The notes: a model not told the origin generated them from the sequence alone. A DNA stretch of 64,000 bases from Candidatus Thorarchaeota archaeon (GCA_016839245.1 JAEOUN010000085.1:1-64000), one strand, 5' to 3'. Counted from the stretch's first letter, positions 7,400 to 17,273 are shown. Program-made: numbers and translations.

Positions 7400-9952
7400 A
7401 TGCGTGGGAAGGAAGGCATCTACTGGACTGTATTATGTCTAGGACTTTTGATTATTCTGTGGAACGTTACTCCTGGACTGCATTTAGCAAATTTCTACAT
7501 GACATCAGGTTCTGAATTAAAGCCAACAATCAGAGAATTTCTGATAGCAGGAGTGATACATGATAAGATTATCATAGATGGAAATGATAATTTTGAAGAA
7601 ACAGTTTCAAATGAAGGTTGGATGGGTAATGGCTCAGAGGAAAACCCATACATTATTGATGGCTATGATATAGATCTTGGAGGAGCTGCTGGTCATTGTA
7701 TAAGTATTTCCAACACCCAAGTCTATTTCATCATAAGTCATTGTTACCTCACTGGTGCAAGTATTAATCCTGGAGCAGGGATTTATCTAAATAGTGTTTT
7801 ACATGGAAGTATCATAAACAATACGATTCTCAAGAACTACAATGGTATCTTTTTAATTAATTGCGATAATAACACGATAGTAGATAATACCAGTCAGGAG
7901 AACAATGGCTATGCCATCTACTTGTATGGCTCTGACGATAATAGCCTTACTAATAACATCTGCAATACTAATAGCTACAGCATCTATTTGGAAGCAAGTC
8001 ACTATAATAATATAACCAACAATATCTGCTATTCAAATTACATTGGTATACAACTGGATGGCTCCGATTCAAATTTACTTAAGAATAACACCTGCTATTC
8101 TAATACCCAAGCAGGAATCTATTTGTATATGTCATCCGATTCCAATACTCTCATCAATAATACCTGCTATTCTGCAATATATGGAATATCTATATCCTTT
8201 TCATTGTCCAACAGCATAATCAACAACTTCTGCTACGAGAATAGTGAGAGTGGCATCTACTCGAATAACTCAAATCACACAATCATTAAAGAAAATAATT
8301 GCTTTAGCCATAATGTAGATGGCATTAACTTATTGAATTCCTATTTCAACACCATTATCAGGAATATATGTTACGAGAATGATAACAGTGGTATCATATT
8401 ATTTCAATCTGAGTCCAATTCTCTGACCAATAACATTTGTTATCAGAACGTAATGTGTGGTATCGCTCTTTCTTTTTCTAACAATAGCGAATTGTTTGGA
8501 AATGAATGCTCCAACAGTGTTTATGGTATCTATTTGGTATATTCAATGCAAAATGAACTTGACAACAATACATGCTATTTCAATATTGACACAGGGATCT
8601 ATCTCATTCGTTCATATTATAATGCACTATCAGAAAACACTTGCCATGATAACTCTATATACAATATTCTTCTGGAGGAGGTTTCTTTAGCCTTTCTAAC
8701 AAAGAATATGTGCTATAATAGTCAGATTGGCATCAGTCTAGAGTTATCTGGTTACAATATCATAACAAAAAACACATGTCATGATAATAATCTATGGGGA
8801 ATTCATTTCGGTACGAATAGTGACCTAAATGATTGCTCATATAACGCATTCATAGAGAATAACATCAATGCGGATGATGATGGTTCTCTTAATTCATTCG
8901 ACTACAATTATTATTCGGATTACTTGGGTTCCGATATTGATGGCAATGCTATTGGTGACTATCCTTATACATTCACAAGTAACGAGGATATACATCCTTT
9001 GATGTACTTGCCCACTCCACCTATTTTCCAAGAGACTCCCGGTGACTTTGTCATTGAGTTCGGTTATTCCTACTTCCAATTAAAACTCAATGCAACATGT
9101 CCAACCACTATGGCTTGGAATATCAATAATACACTGTTCACAATCGATAGTCAAGGTAAACTCGCATCAGGATTCCTACCAATTGGTGAATATACAATAG
9201 CAGTGGTCGTCAGTAATATCTATGGCATTGGAACGTCTGTATCATTTTCAGTGACAGTTAGCGATACAACCTCACCAAGTTGGTTGATTATTCCAGTCGA
9301 TAAGGAGTTGGAATATGGAGAAGCATTTGTCTATCAAGTAGCGGCTACGGATCTTACTGGGATTGATCATTGGTCTATCAATGATACAGTGAATTTCTCA
9401 GTTGATGAATATGGAGTTATCACAAACAAGACTGTCCTTCTTCCTGGAGTCTATACTCTAAATATAGCAGTATTTGATTCATATGACAACATACTCTCGA
9501 AAGACTTCTCAATCACTGTAAATACACCAAGAACTGATACAAGTCCTCCGGAATGGCTGAAATTGACAGTCTATCATTACATAGAATATGGCGAACCAGT
9601 CTGGATTCAAGTAGAGGCGTGGGATGAATCGGGTATCCATCACATGTGGATAAATGATACAGACCACTTTATTATAGATACACAAGGAATCATCCAGAAT
9701 GCATCAATTCTTGAGACGGGCATATACAACTTAGAAGTAAGAGCATTTGATTTCAATGATAATTTCTGCACTGCAGTCATCGTATTGATAGTTCTTGAAT
9801 CAGAAATCAGTTCAACTACTACGTTTACAAATATGACATCCTCACTAGCAGGATTGAATCCAATCGTGACACTTGCTTTAGGAGTTGGAATAGGAGGAGC
9901 TACTATGTTGGTACTTTTCGTTGTATTCCTTAGGAGAAGTACTACAAAATAA
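7400..9952 (+). CDS. Cell-surface protein with NosD-like right-handed beta-helix
   Basis: 850 residues. An N-terminal membrane or signal segment (about 7-29) is followed by GNGSEENPYIIDGYDI, the usual lead-in to the PbH1/NosD fold, and then roughly 18 short repeats built on the pattern N-x-C-Y/H-x-N-x-x-x-G-I-x-L (about residues 90-490), which stack as a right-handed parallel beta-helix. Two to three Ig/cadherin-like repeats follow (EFGYSYFQLKLNATCP; ELEYGEAFVYQVAATD; YIEYGEPVWIQVEAWD), each with an aromatic and Asp pattern. A C-terminal helix (about 820-845) followed by RRSTTK anchors it. Exported and probably glycosylated (many N-x-S/T). Binding or enzymatic role on external polysaccharide is inference. 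A paralogue lies at 36498. Confidence 0.85.
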   Translation: MRGKEGIYWTVLCLGLLIILWNVTPGLHLANFYMTSGSELKPTIREFLIAGVIHDKIIIDGNDNFEETVSNEGWMGNGSEENPYIIDGYDIDLGGAAGHCISISNTQVYFIISHCYLTGASINPGAGIYLNSVLHGSIINNTILKNYNGIFLINCDNNTIVDNTSQENNGYAIYLYGSDDNSLTNNICNTNSYSIYLEASHYNNITNNICYSNYIGIQLDGSDSNLLKNNTCYSNTQAGIYLYMSSDSNTLINNTCYSAIYGISISFSLSNSIINNFCYENSESGIYSNNSNHTIIKENNCFSHNVDGINLLNSYFNTIIRNICYENDNSGIILFQSESNSLTNNICYQNVMCGIALSFSNNSELFGNECSNSVYGIYLVYSMQNELDNNTCYFNIDTGIYLIRSYYNALSENTCHDNSIYNILLEEVSLAFLTKNMCYNSQIGISLELSGYNIITKNTCHDNNLWGIHFGTNSDLNDCSYNAFIENNINADDDGSLNSFDYNYYSDYLGSDIDGNAIGDYPYTFTSNEDIHPLMYLPTPPIFQETPGDFVIEFGYSYFQLKLNATCPTTMAWNINNTLFTIDSQGKLASGFLPIGEYTIAVVVSNIYGIGTSVSFSVTVSDTTSPSWLIIPVDKELEYGEAFVYQVAATDLTGIDHWSINDTVNFSVDEYGVITNKTVLLPGVYTLNIAVFDSYDNILSKDFSITVNTPRTDTSPPEWLKLTVYHYIEYGEPVWIQVEAWDESGIHHMWINDTDHFIIDTQGIIQNASILETGIYNLEVRAFDFNDNFCTAVIVLIVLESEISSTTTFTNMTSSLAGLNPIVTLALGVGIGGATMLVLFVVFLRRSTTK

Positions 9953-10030
9953 AGCGCATCGGGCTTAATATTGGTAAAATGATTTCCGTCATGATCTAAG
10001 GTCATGATATTGAGCGATTATTCAAATCAC

Positions 10031-11392
10031 CTATTTCAATTTAGATGACTTCATGCATTCGAAAATAATAAAGTGTGTCCACCTATCTGCATCAAATGCC
10101 AGCTCTCTGGGATTCTGTTGAATTGCTTCGGGTGTAGGCCGTGGTTCCAAAATCTGTGCTATGACAAATCCGGCTTCCTTCAAAGCCTTACTATATTCTT
10201 CGAGAGTCCGAATAAATTGCCAAGTTGGCTTTGACATCCATTCTAGTAATTCTCCACCAGTATCAAAATATCGATCAATCATTTTGAGATACCTTGATTC
10301 ATTTCTTGGCGAGTCTCTTGGAAGTTTAATATCGACTGCAGAAGCAGCCCTTCCAAAGATAGGATGCACATTAGACCAGATGAACCTTCCATCGTCTTTC
10401 AAAACTCGTGCAATCTCTTTGAATGCAGTCTTATAATCAAGGACATCAACCATAACAACATTAGATACAACAATATCAAACGATTTGGACTCAAAATCAT
10501 TCATTTCAGTTATAGCAGCATTATAGAATTCACAACCCATTCTCTTCTCTGATTCAATTCTTTTACAATAATCAATGAAGGTCTTAGACAGATCAACACC
10601 AATAGCTCTTGCACCTTTTGTAGCTAACAACCGTGTTAGATATCCATTTCCGCAGCCTGCATCAAGAACCGAAAGTCCACTCACATCACCGAGTAGAGAC
10701 CATAATTTGGGATCAATTACAAACTGGCGATTAAAGTCACCAGACATATCATTCTCACACTTGGCAATGTAGTCTTCGCTATTAACCTCCCATGATTCTT
10801 GAGCTTCAGAATAATCAACCTCATTCTCAGGAATAGCGTATTTGAGGATTCCAAATAACGGAGCACCTTTTGATGAGCGATTTAACTCCTCTCGAAGCGA
10901 AACAACCCTGTTCGGTAGTTTAAGAGCTTCTTGGAGTGTGATTTCTTTACCAATTCGTTTGTATTGCGGCGACCAGACTGGTTCCCATGGCTTACCAGAT
11001 TCTACATTTGAGAGAATCTTTCGATTGCCGAGTTGCCATGGATGAGCCCCTTGATATTCAGTATAGAGAAGGTCAAAATGATACTCACCACAGTCTTCAC
11101 AAAAAAATTCGTATGCATATGTGCGATTCCAGAATGCAACTGGTTTCATTGTTGGTCTATTACAGTCACCACAAACTAATTCCTCTTTTTTAGGACACCA
11201 ATAAAACCAACTAAAGTGATGTTGTTTCCCACACTTTGAGCAGGTGAATCTGGAATGCCATGCGCATCGATAGATATACTTCTCATACGTATAGATTCCA
11301 TCTCTTATTGGATATTCTTGTTCCTCTTCAGTAGATGCAATCATTTCACAATAGTGGCATGGTTGAGATTCAGCAGGCTTGTAAAATCGCAT
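10031..11392 (-). CDS. SAM-dependent methyltransferase with N-terminal zinc ribbons
   Basis: 453 residues in two parts. Residues 1-120 hold several Cys pairs (CHYC at 12, CSKC near 50, CGDC, CEDC), giving two or three zinc ribbons. Residues about 235-380 form a class I methyltransferase: motif I VLDAGCGNGYLTRLLA, acidic strand AIGVDLS, FDIVVSNVVMVDVLD and a post-III EIARVLKDDGRFIWSN. Substrate is not evident; the family includes small-molecule, rRNA and lipid methylases, and the ribbons could bind nucleic acid or protein. It stands alone, convergent with the surface protein gene upstream. Confidence 0.8.
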   Translation of the reverse strand: MRFYKPAESQPCHYCEMIASTEEEQEYPIRDGIYTYEKYIYRCAWHSRFTCSKCGKQHHFSWFYWCPKKEELVCGDCNRPTMKPVAFWNRTYAYEFFCEDCGEYHFDLLYTEYQGAHPWQLGNRKILSNVESGKPWEPVWSPQYKRIGKEITLQEALKLPNRVVSLREELNRSSKGAPLFGILKYAIPENEVDYSEAQESWEVNSEDYIAKCENDMSGDFNRQFVIDPKLWSLLGDVSGLSVLDAGCGNGYLTRLLATKGARAIGVDLSKTFIDYCKRIESEKRMGCEFYNAAITEMNDFESKSFDIVVSNVVMVDVLDYKTAFKEIARVLKDDGRFIWSNVHPIFGRAASAVDIKLPRDSPRNESRYLKMIDRYFDTGGELLEWMSKPTWQFIRTLEEYSKALKEAGFVIAQILEPRPTPEAIQQNPRELAFDADRWTHFIIFECMKSSKLK

Positions 11393-11542
11393 GAATAACG
11401 ATAGAATTATGGGTTTTTCAGTATTCCCTTAAAGTGAAGTAGCTAAGGATGAGTCTTTTCTTCTAAGATTAGTAAGTTTGGGAATACAGCAGCATTCAAA
11501 TGATGAGCAAACATATAAAATGGTTCAATGTGAGAGGATTTT

Positions 11543-11977
11543 ATGTCAGAGAGTCGGGTGGAAAAAATAAACAAAATCATACAGGAGAAAAGAGGTTCTT
11601 GCTCGCAGGCAATCTTCGCTACATATGGAGAATACCTGAGTTCTGGAAAATTAGATTACGATACATGTATGAAGATAGCCTCTGGATTTAGTGGCGGCAT
11701 TGCTGGTACGGGCAGTGTCTGCGGAGCTTTGACTGGTGCAATAATGGCACTTGGTCTGAAGTATGGAGGATCTGAGAGAGAAGGAAACATCAATGAACTC
11801 GCGACGAAACTTCTCAATGAATTCAAATTGCGTCATGGAACTGTAATTTGCAGAGAGTTAATTGGAATGGATATAATAACGGAAGAGAATTTGCAGAAAG
11901 CGTTCAAGAATGGGGCATTTGATAACTGTCCGATATATATTAATGATGTGAGCGAATTGCTAGAGGAATTGATTTAG
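11543..11977 (+). CDS. C_GCAxxG_C_C family redox-active protein
   Basis: 144 residues with the signature Cys pattern of this family: Cys20 in RGSCSQAI, Cys42, then GTGSVCGALTGAIMALGLKYG (Cys60), Cys103 and Cys129. Proteins of this family are small, helical and usually encoded near flavin or metal redox enzymes; their exact reaction is not settled. The gene is followed after about 150 bp by a sugar transporter in the same direction, with no evident link. Confidence 0.85.
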   Translation: MSESRVEKINKIIQEKRGSCSQAIFATYGEYLSSGKLDYDTCMKIASGFSGGIAGTGSVCGALTGAIMALGLKYGGSEREGNINELATKLLNEFKLRHGTVICRELIGMDIITEENLQKAFKNGAFDNCPIYINDVSELLEELI

Positions 11978-12066
11978 TTTTATATTACGCGTTCTCAACA
12001 AGACACATGCTGCAACGACAGAATAAACACTTGGTATTCACTCAATATCAGTTTCAGTTGATTTTT

Positions 12067-12091
12067 ATCTCAGAGTTCTATTGTCTGAGAT
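12067..12091. promoter_or_regulatory. Inverted repeat upstream of the GPH transporter
   Basis: ATCTCAGA-GTTCTATTG-TCTGAGAT is a perfect 8-bp inverted repeat, preceded by a T-run, in the 153-bp space before the transporter. It could be an operator for the transporter or a weak stop for the gene upstream. Confidence 0.35.
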
Positions 12092-12130
12092 TCAGACTTG
12101 CTAGAGAAAAAAGCTGAGAGATAGTTTAGT

Positions 12131-13621
12131 ATGACAGAAGCTCATGACAATCCAAGTGACGATTTTCGAACAAATTTCGACGAACGCCTACCATTCAGAT
12201 CAAAAATGGCCTTTGGACTCACACAGGCATCAATGAACCTTCTTCAAATGATAGCTCTTGGATCAGCTGTTACGTTTTACTACAACATCAAACTTGGTCT
12301 AAGTGAAGAATTGGTTTCTATTGCGTGGTTAATATTCGCCTTCTGGAATGCCATCAATGACCCATTATTCGGCATTCTTCAAGAGAGAGTTGATACGGAA
12401 ATGGGCAGGCGAATCCCAGTTTTGCGCTTTGGCGCTCTCTTCTATGCACTTACGTTCATTATTTGCTGGTATCCATTTATGGGAAACAGCCAAGTCGCCC
12501 TATTCTGGAATCTACTACTTGTTCTATTTCTATTCGATTCTATGTTCACTATGCTTGGACTTGTTCAGACTGCGTTACCAGCAGAAATGTGCATTACTCA
12601 AGAAGCCAGATCAAATCTTAGTCTTTACAACGTGATTCTTGGTTCGTTTGGAGGTATGATTGCTATGCTTCTACCACTCATTCTTCTTACGGATGAAACA
12701 TCGACAGAACTTAATCCGTTTTTCCAACCAGTGATGGTAGTGCTTGCATTTGTAGCTGGGACGGTCTTGTTTGTTTCGAGTTTTGCATTGACTGAGAATG
12801 AGTATGCAAGAAAAGAGGAATCGTTCGGTTTCATTGAATCAATGGTCAAGACAATCAAGAACAAGGAATTTCTCGCTTTTGAAGCTATGAACTTCTTCCA
12901 CGAGATGGCATTTACAATAGTAACTGGCTCTATGATATACTACGTTCAATATGTAATTCGATTTGAAGGGATTATTGCATCTTTTCCATTGGTTATTGTA
13001 TTCATTCTCATGCTGCTTTTCAGTGTATTAGCTAATAAAATGGTGAAAAGATATGGCTTGAAACAGGTCTATGTTATTGGATTATTGATCACCAGTTTTG
13101 GTCTAGCATTTCTCTTCTTTTCAGGAGTTGCTCTGATCTTCGTGATATTAAGTCTAATGGTAATTGGAATAGGCCTAGCTCCAGTGACATTGATATGGTC
13201 TCCATTATTAGCAGACGTAATGGATTATGATGAAATATTAACAGGCAAGAGACGAGAAACAACTTACGCTGGTATGAATGCACTAATCACAAAGCCTGCA
13301 ATCTCTATTGCTAATTCAATATTCTTGTTAATCATTAGTGGATTTGGATTTGATAACACCTTGAGTATACAACCAGATTCAGCGGTATTTGGTATACAAC
13401 TAAGTTTCGCATTGTTTCCTGCGATATACTTCATAATCAGTGCAGTTGCACTCTGGAAGTGGTATCATTTGGATGGTGAAGAATGGGTAGCCAAAAAGAC
13501 TGAATTGGGGAAGATTCATTTGCAGAAAGAGAAAGAGTACATTGCAGAACTTCAAAGAGAGGGTAAGATATCAAAGGTATATCAGAGGCTTTACAAAGAT
13601 TCACAAGAAGAGAAAGAGTGA
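12131..13621 (+). CDS. GPH-family (MelB-like) sugar:cation symporter
   Basis: 496 residues with about 12 membrane helices. The early segment FNAINDP-type motif (FWNAINDPLFGILQERVDTEMGRR) is the hallmark loop of glycoside-pentoside-hexuronide symporters such as MelB. The second half repeats the fold with LIWSPLLADVMDYDEILTGKRRE, another conserved GPH motif. The C-terminal 50 residues are a charged cytosolic tail. It should import a sugar or glycoside with Na+ or H+. The substrate is not predictable; the GH3 glucosidase at 30802 could act on imported glycosides, but the genes are far apart. Confidence 0.85.
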   Translation: MTEAHDNPSDDFRTNFDERLPFRSKMAFGLTQASMNLLQMIALGSAVTFYYNIKLGLSEELVSIAWLIFAFWNAINDPLFGILQERVDTEMGRRIPVLRFGALFYALTFIICWYPFMGNSQVALFWNLLLVLFLFDSMFTMLGLVQTALPAEMCITQEARSNLSLYNVILGSFGGMIAMLLPLILLTDETSTELNPFFQPVMVVLAFVAGTVLFVSSFALTENEYARKEESFGFIESMVKTIKNKEFLAFEAMNFFHEMAFTIVTGSMIYYVQYVIRFEGIIASFPLVIVFILMLLFSVLANKMVKRYGLKQVYVIGLLITSFGLAFLFFSGVALIFVILSLMVIGIGLAPVTLIWSPLLADVMDYDEILTGKRRETTYAGMNALITKPAISIANSIFLLIISGFGFDNTLSIQPDSAVFGIQLSFALFPAIYFIISAVALWKWYHLDGEEWVAKKTELGKIHLQKEKEYIAELQREGKISKVYQRLYKDSQEEKE

Positions 13622-13688
13622 CAATAACCTCTGTCCAATCCTTGCCTAGATGAGGTTTCTTATTATCACTGTAAGATTAATTCACCCT

Positions 13689-14129
13689 ATGAAAAAGACC
13701 TATCCCGAACGAATGACACTATCCGAGGTATGGCTACTATTTGAGAGAGGAGGACTAATCCATCTCTCAACCATGGATGGAAATCATCCACGAGTTAGGA
13801 TGGTATCTATGAATATCTTTGATGGAAAACTCTGGGTCGCAACCAGATCAGGAGATGATAAGGTCAATCAGATTCATGAGAATCCTAATGTTGAATTCAC
13901 TCTTGCAATCCCAGGAAAAGAGAGAACTGGCTGCTTAAGAGTCACTGCAACAGCAACAATCATTGAAGATCAACAGACTCGTACCAATGTCTCATCGTCA
14001 ATACCTTGGTTTTCAGAATATTGGAAATCATCTGAGGATCCCAATTTTACTCTCATCAGACTCGATATGAAGAAGATTCTATTCGATCATCATGAAACTA
14101 GTTCAAAGTATACCATAGAGATTAGATAA
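13689..14129 (+). CDS. Pyridoxamine 5'-phosphate oxidase-like flavin-binding protein
   Basis: 146 residues from the ATG at 13689 (an in-frame ATG at 13650 would add 13 residues that do not match the family). Split-barrel pattern: GLIHLSTMDGNHPRVRMVSM, then DGKLWVATRSGDDKVNQIHENPNVEFTL, as in PNPOx-like general stress and flavin reductase proteins that bind FMN or F420. Without a partner gene, the substrate is open. Confidence 0.8.
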   Translation: MKKTYPERMTLSEVWLLFERGGLIHLSTMDGNHPRVRMVSMNIFDGKLWVATRSGDDKVNQIHENPNVEFTLAIPGKERTGCLRVTATATIIEDQQTRTNVSSSIPWFSEYWKSSEDPNFTLIRLDMKKILFDHHETSSKYTIEIR

Positions 14130-14141
14130 GATGATAACCTA

Positions 14142-14318
14142 TTAGGTGCTTTCTGTCTTCTCTTTAGGATTCCATAGAATTCCAATTACAGTCACTATTA
14201 ATGATACAATCATATATCCAATTATAATCCATTCAAATTGACGTGTAAAAAATACTATTATGCTTATGATAAGATTGATGAAACCGATAATAAGAAATCG
14301 CAGTTTCCATGAGTTCAC
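14142..14318 (-). CDS. Small two-helix membrane protein in an ABC exporter operon
   Basis: A 58-residue open frame starting at GTG (14318) with a near-perfect Shine-Dalgarno GGAGGTG 5 nt before it. It encodes two hydrophobic helices (about 7-23 and 31-48) and a charged tail NPKEKTEST. It begins 26 nt after the stop of the ABC permease gene, so it is the third gene of that operon and may be an accessory or regulatory subunit. No family recognised. Confidence 0.65.
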   Translation of the reverse strand: MNSWKLRFLIIGFINLIISIIVFFTRQFEWIIIGYMIVSLIVTVIGILWNPKEKTEST

Positions 14319-14344
14319 TTTTTCACCTCCTCACATTAAATTTA

Positions 14345-15106
14345 CTACTTCCACTTTGTCAATATTTCCTCCCTTTGGAACATTGTCTTACTGATGGCGA
14401 ACAAAACCACATCAATTACAAGAAGAATCACTGAGATTTTGAGTAGAGTTTCTGTATCAAGTGTGATTAATTTAGTTTGACCAGCAAGATAGATGATAAG
14501 AAATGGGAAGAACATGAGAACTCCAAAATTGGTTGAACTCCTCGGGTCGTTTACTCGTGATGAGATGACCACTCCAGATTCAATGCTCATGATTGTTGCG
14601 GCGGGCATTGCAAGAAAAAGTATCACAGCAATTGTCCAGTTTGGAAAATAGTAGTAGTCCAGATATGGAAAAGTCACTATATTGGTCCATACCATGAAGG
14701 CGATGGCACCTGCATACATTGCGAGCAATGTAGGTATGAATGCGGATATTGTCTTTCCAAGGAGGATCTCTCCATCAGTGATAGGACTAGCGAGAAGTGG
14801 TTCCAGACTTTTCTCGAGTTTTTCACCAACTATGGTATAAGAGGCAATACCTAATGGAACAAAGGCAGCTCCTACGATGAGAAAGATAGAGAACGATTCC
14901 AGCATAGGGGTAATAAAATCTGGAATTGCTTCTAATGGAAGTGGAGTGTCTCTATTTAATGCATTATTTATAGCAAAATTGACTATATTCGGAGGAATGA
15001 TTGAGATAAGGACCGGAAATATAACAAGCGCGTACAATATATTCTTTTGACGCCCAAAAATCTTCAAGTCTCTGATTGCTATTATCCATGCTTTTGAGAG
15101 TCTCAT
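14345..15106 (-). CDS. ABC-2 type transporter permease
   Basis: 253 residues with six membrane helices. The N-terminal cytosolic stretch IAIRDLKIFGRQKNILYALVIFPVL and the loop IVGEKLEKSLEPLLASPITDGEILLGKTISAF are the typical coupling and conserved motifs of ABC-2 (NatB/YhaP-like) permeases. Its start overlaps the ATPase stop by 4 nt. Together they should form a homodimeric exporter in the cell membrane; cargo (ion, lipid, drug) is not predictable. Confidence 0.88.
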   Translation of the reverse strand: MRLSKAWIIAIRDLKIFGRQKNILYALVIFPVLISIIPPNIVNFAINNALNRDTPLPLEAIPDFITPMLESFSIFLIVGAAFVPLGIASYTIVGEKLEKSLEPLLASPITDGEILLGKTISAFIPTLLAMYAGAIAFMVWTNIVTFPYLDYYYFPNWTIAVILFLAMPAATIMSIESGVVISSRVNDPRSSTNFGVLMFFPFLIIYLAGQTKLITLDTETLLKISVILLVIDVVLFAISKTMFQREEILTKWK

Positions 15107-16023
15107 TGATTTTCCCCCACAAGTTTTAGGTATACATCTTCCAATGTTGAACCAACGACTTTGACAATATTGACATGTCCACCCGCATTAACAATGGCTT
15201 CCACAATAAGCCAATTCTTACTACCTGAGTCTATAGCGTCAAATGTTATCGTATTGTCCTCAACACTTAGATTTGTTAGTGATAATTTCTGTACAGATTT
15301 CAGGACATTGTCAGTGATTTGTTCTAACTCGATGACTGTCTTTCTCCCTTGTACAGCATCTTCAAGGTCTTTAGGAGTACCTAATGTTACAAGCTTCGTA
15401 TTCAGAATACCAATTCTATCACATATCCTCTGTGCTTCATCGAGATTGTGAGTATTCAAGAAGATAGTCTTCTTTTGTTTCTTCAAATCTAGAATAAAAT
15501 CACGTACTGTCTTTGCTACCTCTGGATCAAGGTTTGCTGTAGGTTCGTCTAAGAATAGTACTTGGGGATCATGTATGAGTGCTCGTGCTATGGCGAGTTT
15601 CTGTTTCATTCCTTTGGAAAACGTGCCTACTGGGACACCTCTCTTTTCCCAAAGTCCAAGCATCTCAAGGAAATATTGAATTTTCTCTTTACGTTGGATC
15701 TTTGATAGGTCATATATTCTCCCGTAAAATTCTAAATTGTCATAAGCACTCAAATGCTCTGACAATCCTACATTATCAGGAACTAGACCGATAATCTTCC
15801 GGATTTTCAGAGAATCATCCTTGTTGCCTATGTCATATCCGGATATTCTTGCAGACCCACCGCTCTTAGAAATTAGACAACATAACATTCGTACTGTGGT
15901 AGTCTTCCCTGCACCATTGGGTCCGAGAAAACCAAAGACCTCACCCTCATTAACATTGAAACTAATGTCATCAACTGCAGTGAGGTCACCGAATTTTTTT
16001 GTGAGGTTTTCAATCTCAATCAT
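15103..16023 (-). CDS. ABC transporter ATP-binding protein
   Basis: 306 residues. Walker A GPNGAGKTTTVRML, signature FSKGMKQKLAIARAL, Walker B VLFLDEPTANLDPE and the H-loop NTHNLDEAQRI are intact. The C-terminal 80 residues form the extra domain found in NatA/DrrA-type export ATPases. First gene of a three-gene operon with an ABC-2 permease and a 58-residue membrane protein. Confidence 0.92.
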   Translation of the reverse strand: MIEIENLTKKFGDLTAVDDISFNVNEGEVFGFLGPNGAGKTTTVRMLCCLISKSGGSARISGYDIGNKDDSLKIRKIIGLVPDNVGLSEHLSAYDNLEFYGRIYDLSKIQRKEKIQYFLEMLGLWEKRGVPVGTFSKGMKQKLAIARALIHDPQVLFLDEPTANLDPEVAKTVRDFILDLKKQKKTIFLNTHNLDEAQRICDRIGILNTKLVTLGTPKDLEDAVQGRKTVIELEQITDNVLKSVQKLSLTNLSVEDNTITFDAIDSGSKNWLIVEAIVNAGGHVNIVKVVGSTLEDVYLKLVGENQ

Positions 16024-16199
16024 TGAACTCGGATAAAAACTAAGGAAATCTCTTCTTAAATACTAAATGGAGCAGTCTCTGTTAGCTGCAGTCTTTACAC
16101 TCGAAATAGAGAGAACAATGAAGTAAGAAATTCAATTATTATCATAGATATCATACTTGACAGTGACAACTACATATAATGTATTCAATAAAAAATGAG

Positions 16200-16221
16200 A
16201 GGAGACCAAGAGTGGTCTCCT
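16200..16221 (-). terminator. Intrinsic-type terminator
   Basis: AGGAGACC-AAGAGT-GGTCTCCT is a perfect 8-bp stem; on the minus strand it is followed by TCTCATTTTTTATTG, and it starts 9 nt after the stop of the membrane protein gene. Confidence 0.7.
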
Positions 16222-16230
16222 AATAGGATT

Positions 16231-16596
16231 CTACTGCTCCTCTAAGAGAAGCCCTGGTAGTAGAATAAGCAATCCAAGTAGGTTGAAGCCTACGAGCAAT
16301 TGGATTATGCCTAGAAGTGTGAATCCAGTTCTGTGTTGCATTGGATTGTTTCGCCACATGTAGATGATGACGAAATAGATGATCTCTATTACCGCAATAG
16401 CCCAGATGACACCTGGGATTACCCATGGATATGCTGCAAGGAATGCTAGGACTGTTGGATCTGAAATGAATGATCCGATGCCGAAGAATTCGATAGCTAG
16501 TGTAAAGGCAATTGCACCAGCTACTGTTGCTATAATCATAAGGATAACAAAGACTAAGGCAAACCACAGAATTCTCTGCGCTGTTTCTGTTCTCAT
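16231..16596 (-). CDS. Small membrane protein (DUF4064-like)
   Basis: 121 residues with three hydrophobic helices (about 8-36, 44-82, 92-116). The pattern of an N-terminal helix, a central helix ending in MWRNNPM, and a C-terminal Leu-rich helix resembles small DUF4064-type proteins; no catalytic residues are seen. It stands alone, ending at a clear hairpin terminator. Codon use and hydrophobic periodicity support this frame over the overlapping one. Confidence 0.65.
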   Translation of the reverse strand: MRTETAQRILWFALVFVILMIIATVAGAIAFTLAIEFFGIGSFISDPTVLAFLAAYPWVIPGVIWAIAVIEIIYFVIIYMWRNNPMQHRTGFTLLGIIQLLVGFNLLGLLILLPGLLLEEQ

Positions 16597-16779
16597 TTTG
16601 TTTCTCAGCGTATTAATAAATTAACTATTGTTAATATTCATTCTAGCTACTCTTAAGCATTTCTATGTGACGTTTCACCAATCAAGTCATATTTCAAGTT
16701 CTCTAAAGCAATTAATCTAGTGATAGAAATCAACAGGGGAATAAACAAGTTTTAAGGTGCCAAAGAAGAGAGTGATGCC

Positions 16780-17271
16780 ATGATAGCTTCAACAAAGGTT
16801 CTGGAGTTCCTTCATGACAAGGGATTTTCTTTTGCTTCTGGAGTACCATGTTCTTACTTTTCTCGTGTGATAGAGAAATTAGAGAGATCAGATAGTATAA
16901 GATACATTCCAGCAACTAGAGAGGACGAAGCGGTAGGGATTGCATCAGGAGTTGCCTTTGGAGGAAAACTAGCTTTTGTGATCATGCAAAACTCTGGATA
17001 TGCAACAATCGGAGATGCACTCACATCCCTTGCACAATTGTATAAATTACCAATGCTACTCATCATTAGTTGGCGTGGACTTGAACCAGATCGTGATTTT
17101 CCAGAGCATTCAATCATGGGTGAAGTGACAGAGGTTGCTTTGACTAGTTATCAGGTGCCCTACTGGGAATTAAATCAAGACAACTGGCAAACAACAATTC
17201 AAACAGCAGTTACTAAAATGAAAGAAACATCAAGACCAGTGGCAATATTAATCAAACAGGGGGTTCTCTGA
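16780..17271 (+). CDS. comD: Sulfopyruvate decarboxylase alpha subunit-like (ComD)
   Basis: 163 residues, the TPP pyrimidine-binding half of a two-subunit decarboxylase. FLHDKGFSFASGVPCSYFSRVIE, then PATREDEAVGIASGVAFGGKLAFVIMQNSG with the conserved Glu that activates TPP, match ComD and phosphonopyruvate decarboxylase. Two separate adjacent genes of this size are the arrangement of methanogen sulfopyruvate decarboxylase; fused single-chain forms are usual for phosphonopyruvate decarboxylase. The reaction is decarboxylation of sulfopyruvate to sulfoacetaldehyde, a coenzyme M step. No other coenzyme M gene is visible, so phosphonopyruvate remains possible. Confidence 0.8.
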   Translation: MIASTKVLEFLHDKGFSFASGVPCSYFSRVIEKLERSDSIRYIPATREDEAVGIASGVAFGGKLAFVIMQNSGYATIGDALTSLAQLYKLPMLLIISWRGLEPDRDFPEHSIMGEVTEVALTSYQVPYWELNQDNWQTTIQTAVTKMKETSRPVAILIKQGVL

Positions 17272-17273
17272 AA

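Noticed and set aside
9989..10007. TCATGA-TCTAAGG-TCATGA between convergent genes as a terminator
   Set aside because: The stem has only six weak pairs and no T-run follows on either strand.
16220..16567. A 115-codon frame overlapping the DUF4064-like gene
   Set aside because: It is a shadow frame: rich in Cys, His and Ser, not hydrophobic in blocks, while the other frame is a clean membrane protein ending before a terminator.
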